Positions 59,906-64,000 of a stretch of DNA of 64,000 nt are shown piece after piece. Where the stretch lies: the NCBI GenBank assembly GCA_035294125.1, contig DATGLM010000078.1:153480-217479 (forward strand), in the 5' to 3' direction. The notes under the pieces were generated by a model that was not told the DNA's origin, ran no database searches, and saw only the letters and a list, made by a program, of their open reading frames with translations. Positions within the stretch are counted from its first letter, which is position 1. Every line of letters starts with the position of its first letter. The translations under genes were made by a program, and so were the position numbers. The stretch is from CADDYT01 sp035294125. Lineage in GTDB: Bacteria; Chloroflexota; Ktedonobacteria; Ktedonobacterales; Ktedonobacteraceae.

Positions 59906-60883
59906 TTAATCCGGGTAGAAGCAGGCCGCGACCTGCTCACCACGTCCTACAGGCCGCAGTTCGGGGCGTTCGCGACGGCAGCGTTCCTGCACTTTGGGAC
60001 AGCGAGGAGCATACGGACAACCGGGAGGTGGGTTGGTCAGGTCGGGTGGCTGCCCCTGAATCGGCGTCAATCTGCTTCCACGGCTTTCGTTCAGGCGCGG
60101 AATAGAATTGAGCAGGCCGACAGTATAAGGATGGGCCGGTGTCTCAAAAATTTGCTTAACGGGAGCAGATTCTACAACATGGCCCGCGTACATCACATTA
60201 ACATGTTCGCAAGTACCCGCCACGACGCCCAGATCGTGTGTGATGAGCATAACCGCCGTGCCGAACTCTTTGGAGAGGCCCTTCATCAGCTCGAGAATCT
60301 GGGCCTGAATAGTCACGTCGAGCGCGGTGGTTGGCTCGTCGGCAATGAGCAACTGCGGATTGCAGGCCAGGGCGATAGCGATCATCACGCGCTGGCGCAT
60401 GCCGCCGCTGAACTCGTGGGGATAGTTCTTGGCGCGCCGCCGCGCATCAGGAATGCGGACGAGGTCGAGCATTTCTACGGCGCGTTTCCAGGCCTGGTCG
60501 TTGTTCACGTCTTTGCGGTGCCGCTTGACCGTCTCTGCAATCTGATAGCCGACGGTAAAGACCGGATTGAGCGAGGTCATCGGGTCCTGGAAGATCATGG
60601 AGATCTTGCTGCCGCGCAGGTTCGTCAACTCTTCCTGGTTCTTTTCCAGGATGTTCTCGCCGTTGAAAATGATCTCTCCATCAACGATTTTGCCAGGTGG
60701 TGAGGCGACGAGGCGCATCACGGAGAGAGCGGTCACACTTTTGCCACAGCCGCTTTCTCCTACCACTCCCAGTGTTTCACCCGGCTTGATGGTAAACGAA
60801 ACATCGTCCACAGCTTTGACGACGCCGCCACGGGTGAAAAAGTAGGTTTTCAGGTTATTTACTTCTAGCAGATTTTCTGCCAT
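59906..60883 (-). CDS. oppD: Oligopeptide ABC transporter ATP-binding protein OppD-like
   Basis: 325 residues. Walker A GESGCGKSVTALSVMRL, Q-loop IFQDPMTSLNPVFTVG, signature FSGGMRQRVMIAIAL, Walker B LIADEPTTALDVT, and the Cys-rich tail GCPYAPRCPKVQERCRR typical of OppD/DppD. It pairs with OppF. It starts 16 nt after the oppC stop and is followed by oppF after 13 nt. Confidence 0.94.
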   Translation of the reverse strand: MAENLLEVNNLKTYFFTRGGVVKAVDDVSFTIKPGETLGVVGESGCGKSVTALSVMRLVASPPGKIVDGEIIFNGENILEKNQEELTNLRGSKISMIFQDPMTSLNPVFTVGYQIAETVKRHRKDVNNDQAWKRAVEMLDLVRIPDARRRAKNYPHEFSGGMRQRVMIAIALACNPQLLIADEPTTALDVTIQAQILELMKGLSKEFGTAVMLITHDLGVVAGTCEHVNVMYAGHVVESAPVKQIFETPAHPYTVGLLNSIPRLNESRGSRLTPIQGQPPDLTNPPPGCPYAPRCPKVQERCRRERPELRPVGRGEQVAACFYPD

Positions 60884-60899
60884 ATTCTCTCTCCGCTTA

Positions 60900-62027
60900 C
60901 TAATCTTTGGATCGTGGGTTGAAGGCGTCGTTCAAGCCGTCGCCCAGGAATGAGAAGGCCAGTACGATAATGGCCAGCACGATGGAGGGAAGCAAGACTT
61001 CCCAGGGATTGCTATCGATCATAGCCTGGCCCTGGACAATCATGAGGCCAATACTGGAACCAGGGGGTTGCACGCCCAGACCAAGCAAACTGATACCTGC
61101 CTCACCGATGATCGTGTTGGAAATGTCCAGTGTAGAGGCGACAATCACAATGCTGAGGAGGTTGGGGATGATGTGTCGCAAGATGATCTGCGTATCGGTC
61201 GTACCGGCTGTACGCGCTGCTTCGACAAACTGCTGCTCTTTCAACTGCAACGTCTGGCCCCGCACGAAGCGCGCCATCAACGGCCACGCGACGAAGGCCA
61301 GGGCGATTGACACCAGGATGAGACGCGCGTTCCCGTTTGGCCCGATGACGGGTATCTTACTGAATACTATGTCTGCCTGGGGACCAAAGATACCCGTGAG
61401 CAGGATGACGAACAGCAGACCGGGGAAGGCGAACACGATGTCGGTCACACGCGCTAAAACCTGGTCGATCCAGCCTCCATAGTAACCGGCAAGTACTCCT
61501 ATCAGCACACCCATAACGATATCGACAATCTCGACCAGCACCGCTACCGTCAGCGAGATGAGCACGCCCTGCATCAGACGTGCCAGCATGTCGCGGCCAA
61601 GATCATCGGTCCCGAGCCAGTACATACCTGAGATGAATTGATCCTGGTTGGTGAGTTCCTGCCAGTAGGGATTGTGATATTTGCTTGGGCCGATCGGTCC
61701 GTTAGTCGGACTGTTATAGATCCCGCCAATATGCTGGTAGATCGGTGGGCCGATCAGGGCGAGCAGAATGAAGAATATAATCACGCCGATACTTGCGACC
61801 GCCCTCTTATCGCGCCAGAGCCGCCGCAGCGACTCCTGCAAAGGAGTGGGCGATTTTTTCGGCTGGCCCTTGCCCCCTTCGGCTACAATAGGAGGCGTTT
61901 CGACCGTTTCCCTGCCGCCTTGCGGCCTCATTACTTCGACGATCTCGCCGGGCGATACGCTGGAGTCGGGAAACATCACTCCTGAAGAGGACAGATCAAT
62001 GTTCGTGTTCTTATCTTTCGTATCCAT
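60900..62027 (-). CDS. oppC: Oligopeptide ABC transporter permease OppC-like
   Basis: 375 residues. An 85-residue charged cytoplasmic N-terminus precedes the first helix (VASIGVIIFFILLALIG), then FWLGTDDLGRD-type region YWLGTDDLGRDMLARL and the EAA loop EAARTAGTTDTQIILRHIIP that contacts the ATPases. Six helices. The N-terminal extension is longer than in E. coli OppC. Confidence 0.93.
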   Translation of the reverse strand: MDTKDKNTNIDLSSSGVMFPDSSVSPGEIVEVMRPQGGRETVETPPIVAEGGKGQPKKSPTPLQESLRRLWRDKRAVASIGVIIFFILLALIGPPIYQHIGGIYNSPTNGPIGPSKYHNPYWQELTNQDQFISGMYWLGTDDLGRDMLARLMQGVLISLTVAVLVEIVDIVMGVLIGVLAGYYGGWIDQVLARVTDIVFAFPGLLFVILLTGIFGPQADIVFSKIPVIGPNGNARLILVSIALAFVAWPLMARFVRGQTLQLKEQQFVEAARTAGTTDTQIILRHIIPNLLSIVIVASTLDISNTIIGEAGISLLGLGVQPPGSSIGLMIVQGQAMIDSNPWEVLLPSIVLAIIVLAFSFLGDGLNDAFNPRSKD

Positions 62028-62044
62028 CTTGTCTCTGCCTCCTG

Positions 62045-63004
62045 CTACTGGACCTTAATGCGAGGGTCGGCCACCGAATAGAAGATATCCGCCAACATAT
62101 TGCCTATTACGACGCCTACTGCCAGTAAGACTACGGTTGCCTGAATGACCGGGTAGTCGCGGTCGCTAATCGACTGGATCGTCTCATAGCCAATACCCGG
62201 AATATTGAAGATGTTCTCAATGAAGAACGCGCCTGTGACCAGCAGGCCGAGCAGGAGGCCGACAACTGTTAGCAGGGGAATCAAAGCGTTGCGCAGCGCG
62301 TGTCGATAGATCACCGCGCGCTCTCTCAATCCTTTGGCGCGCGCGGTACGCACATAGTCCTGGCGCAGGACCTCCAGCATGCTGGCGCGCGAGAGACGCG
62401 CAATGTAGGCGACGCCTCCTGCCGCGAAAACGAGAATCGGCGCTATTTTATACGAGAGATCCGCCGGCGAATACTCCCAGGGCGTGCCCCAGTTTGAGAC
62501 AGGCCAGCTCGCACCTGTATGCTGGTCGAACCAGACGATAAACACCTGAACGAAGACTCCCAGCACGAAGACGGGGATAGAATAGAGTACCAGGATAATC
62601 CCCATATTGGTCGTATCGATCCAGGTGTTGGCCTTAAGCGCCGAGAAGATGCCCAGCGGAACGCCTATAGCTACCTGCAAAACCAGTGCCCAGAATGCCA
62701 GCTCCGCCGAGACGGGTACTCCCTGCGCAAGAATGGACATCACCGGGCGACCCTGATACTTGTACGAGTATCCGAAATTAAGGTGGAACATGTTCACTAA
62801 GAAATTCCAGTACTGCTGGTACCAGGGCAAATCCAGGCCGTAGGCATGCCTGAGTTCCGCGTAGATAATCTTGTTAAAATGCTCGCCCAGCATGTCTCGG
62901 ATCGGGTCTCCTGGCGCATTAAGCCCCAGGACAAATGTGATAAAGGTTACACCGACTACCACAAATATCAGGCCGATAAACCTTTTGACCAGGAACTGAA
63001 CCAT
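62045..63004 (-). CDS. oppB: Oligopeptide ABC transporter permease OppB-like
   Basis: 319 residues. N-terminal helix FLVKRFIGLIFVVVGVTFIT, the conserved APGDP, YGLDLPWYQQYWNFL, and the EAA loop RTARAKGLRERAVIYRHALR before the last helices. Six helices. First gene of the oppBCDF operon with a promoter about 180 nt upstream. Confidence 0.94.
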   Translation of the reverse strand: MVQFLVKRFIGLIFVVVGVTFITFVLGLNAPGDPIRDMLGEHFNKIIYAELRHAYGLDLPWYQQYWNFLVNMFHLNFGYSYKYQGRPVMSILAQGVPVSAELAFWALVLQVAIGVPLGIFSALKANTWIDTTNMGIILVLYSIPVFVLGVFVQVFIVWFDQHTGASWPVSNWGTPWEYSPADLSYKIAPILVFAAGGVAYIARLSRASMLEVLRQDYVRTARAKGLRERAVIYRHALRNALIPLLTVVGLLLGLLVTGAFFIENIFNIPGIGYETIQSISDRDYPVIQATVVLLAVGVVIGNMLADIFYSVADPRIKVQ

Positions 63005-63189
63005 AATGTCGCCCCCTACTCCCTTGTCGAGGTTACAATTGTGTAGAGTAAGGCTATAGAGAGTCCTCGCTCTACCGATTAGCTCTTCCGCTTTGTTAGT
63101 AATCCAGCATGTTGCCTATGAAATGGCACGTTTTCATAGACACATTTGACAGGCACGAACAACGAGCGTGACATAATCTAATTAGAAGT

Positions 63190-63219
63190 ATTGTAATTGA
63201 CGTTACTCGATATTGTCAA
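63190..63219 (-). promoter_or_regulatory. Sigma-70 promoter of oppBCDF
   Basis: Minus strand: -35 TTGACA (63214-63219), 18-bp spacer, -10 TACAAT (63190-63195). Confidence 0.8.
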
Positions 63220-63410
63220 GCTAGCCTTATATTACTACGCCCATTCATTCTAAAATATCACGTTCTGGTAGCTCATACGTTTCTAACCTTTGTCTGCTTT
63301 TCCCTCCTTCTTCTTTCCTTCCTCCTGCGCTTTTACAACTATATCTGGAGATACAGGAGCTGACAGGGAAGAGTGCATCTGATCTCCTAACAATAAACGA
63401 GGGGAGCCGC

Positions 63411-63442
63411 AAAAAAGGGGAATGATCAACTGATCATTCCCC
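63411..63442 (-). terminator. Rho-independent terminator of the oppA-like gene
   Basis: On the minus strand GGGGAATGATCA (63442-63431) pairs exactly with TGATCATTCCCC (63428-63417), loop 2 nt, followed by six U (63416-63411). Confidence 0.92.
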
Positions 63443-63510
63443 CGTTGTCTGTTCGCATCGCAAAGAGCACGTTCTTCTCGATACGTTGGACATCCATCCC
63501 GACTCACTGT

Positions 63511-64000
63511 CTAGTGGGTTGAGATGTAGACGCTGCCCCAGTCATTGGGAGGCGTCAAACTTTGTGGATTGAAGACGAGGCCCTGGACATAGGGTTTGAG
63601 GACGAAGGCAGCAGTGACCTGCTCCATGGGCAGCCAGGCGACGTCGTTGACCAACTGCTGCTCGGCCTTGTTGTACTGCGCGTAGCGATCCGGCCCGTTG
63701 GGCATGCCATCGGCCTGCTCAAGCAACTTCTGGGTGGCCTGCTGGGTGGCGGCGTCAGAAGAGTTGTTCTGGCCGTAGTTCATGTTGTTGTTGGGAACGC
63801 CAGCGTCGAACTGCAAGGTGGTCCAGTCCTGCGGGTCAGGATAGTCAGCGATCCAGGCGATGCCCCAGAACTGCAAGCCGTGCGGGTTGTTGGTGGCAGC
63901 GGTGATGTCATCGAGCAGCTTGTTGAAGTCGGTGGGAGCCGCTTTGACACTGACGCCCAGCACGGTCTGCCATGTCTGCACCAGGGCTGCGACCTCGTTA
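63511..64000 (-). CDS. ABC transporter substrate-binding protein, family 5 (OppA-like), 5' end beyond window
   Basis: The C-terminal 162 codons are visible and the frame is open to the window edge (NEVAALVQTW before the first Met-like GTG). LQFWGIAWIADYPDPQDWTT matches the hinge/strand region of extracellular solute-binding family 5, followed by MNYGQNNSSDAATQQATQKL and AEQQLVNDVAWLPM. It would bind the peptide or other ligand outside the membrane for OppBCDF. It ends at a strong terminator. Confidence 0.85.
   Translation of the reverse strand, partial: NEVAALVQTWQTVLGVSVKAAPTDFNKLLDDITAATNNPHGLQFWGIAWIADYPDPQDWTTLQFDAGVPNNNMNYGQNNSSDAATQQATQKLLEQADGMPNGPDRYAQYNKAEQQLVNDVAWLPMEQVTAAFVLKPYVQGLVFNPQSLTPPNDWGSVYISTH

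Larger units (their letters stand above)
63005..63510. other. Gap between oppA-like gene and oppB
   Basis: 506 bp holding the oppA terminator (63411-63442) and the oppB promoter (63190-63219), so the binding protein and the transporter core are separately transcribed. The minus frame 63283-63507 in it crosses the terminator and was judged spurious. Confidence 0.7.

Noticed and set aside
59573..60703. 376-codon plus-strand frame opposite oppF/oppD
   Set aside because: Runs across two genuine genes on the other strand; its sequence shows no family features.
63283..63507. 74-codon minus frame after the oppA-like gene
   Set aside because: It spans the oppA terminator hairpin and U-run and has no strong ribosome site.

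Overview
The window most resembles a member of Ktedonobacterales (Chloroflexota). The DNA is moderately GC-rich. Several start codons are TTG with strong Shine-Dalgarno sequences. There is a complete ISKra4-type insertion sequence, an EF-P whose loop tip is Asn, a DUF6483 protein, and intergenic palindromic repeats of a kind I associate with Chloroflexota. The assignment rests on recalled family resemblance and was not tested by a search. No tRNA, rRNA, CRISPR array or phage region was seen.

Layout. 1-5.2 kb: lipoate ligase (cut by the window edge), an MFS exporter and its MerR regulator behind an operator-bearing promoter, then a HEAT-like protein, a THUMP RNA methyltransferase and EF-P. 5.2-10.2 kb (minus): methyltransferase, Clp_N protein, P-loop kinase, dgkA, ybeY, rpsU and a flippase-like membrane protein. 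10.2-19.9 kb: a truncated serine hydrolase, O-antigen ligase, UDP-glucuronate decarboxylase-like epimerase, ornithine cyclodeaminase, CPBP protease, DUF6483, gltX, lysA and a bifunctional nuclease. 20.1-21.75 kb: a 1641-bp IS with a 9-bp target duplication, just upstream of lexA. 22.6-28.1 kb: two low-complexity membrane proteins, a COG4705-like membrane protein, two gene remnants and a thioesterase.

28.1-36.0 kb is a polyhydroxyalkanoate locus: a repeat-built phasin-like protein, phaA thiolase, acetyl-CoA synthetase and phaB on the minus strand, with phaC divergent. Together they convert acetate through acetyl-CoA, acetoacetyl-CoA and 3-hydroxybutyryl-CoA to polymer. 36.0-42.5 kb holds an aldo/keto reductase, an FAD amine oxidase and a tightly coupled aldolase-FGGY kinase-glycerol-1-phosphate dehydrogenase operon.

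42.9-55.8 kb is the most striking part. A six-gene minus-strand array encodes the three separated domains of a glutamate synthase (class II amidotransferase, GXGXG, FMN domain), an FAD amine oxidase, a DUF3830 protein and a glutamine-synthetase-like ligase. Three APC permeases surround it. This resembles the MgsABC/GmaS part of the N-methylglutamate pathway (or rhizobial GlxBCD-GlnT), but no heterotetrameric N-methylglutamate dehydrogenase is present. A single-chain FAD oxidase sits in that position.

55.8-64 kb: an RF-1-like rescue factor coupled to a cytochrome P450, two stand-alone receiver proteins (one with Glu in place of the phosphoacceptor Asp), a 31-bp perfect hairpin and an oppBCDF operon, with the 3' end of an oppA-like gene at the edge.
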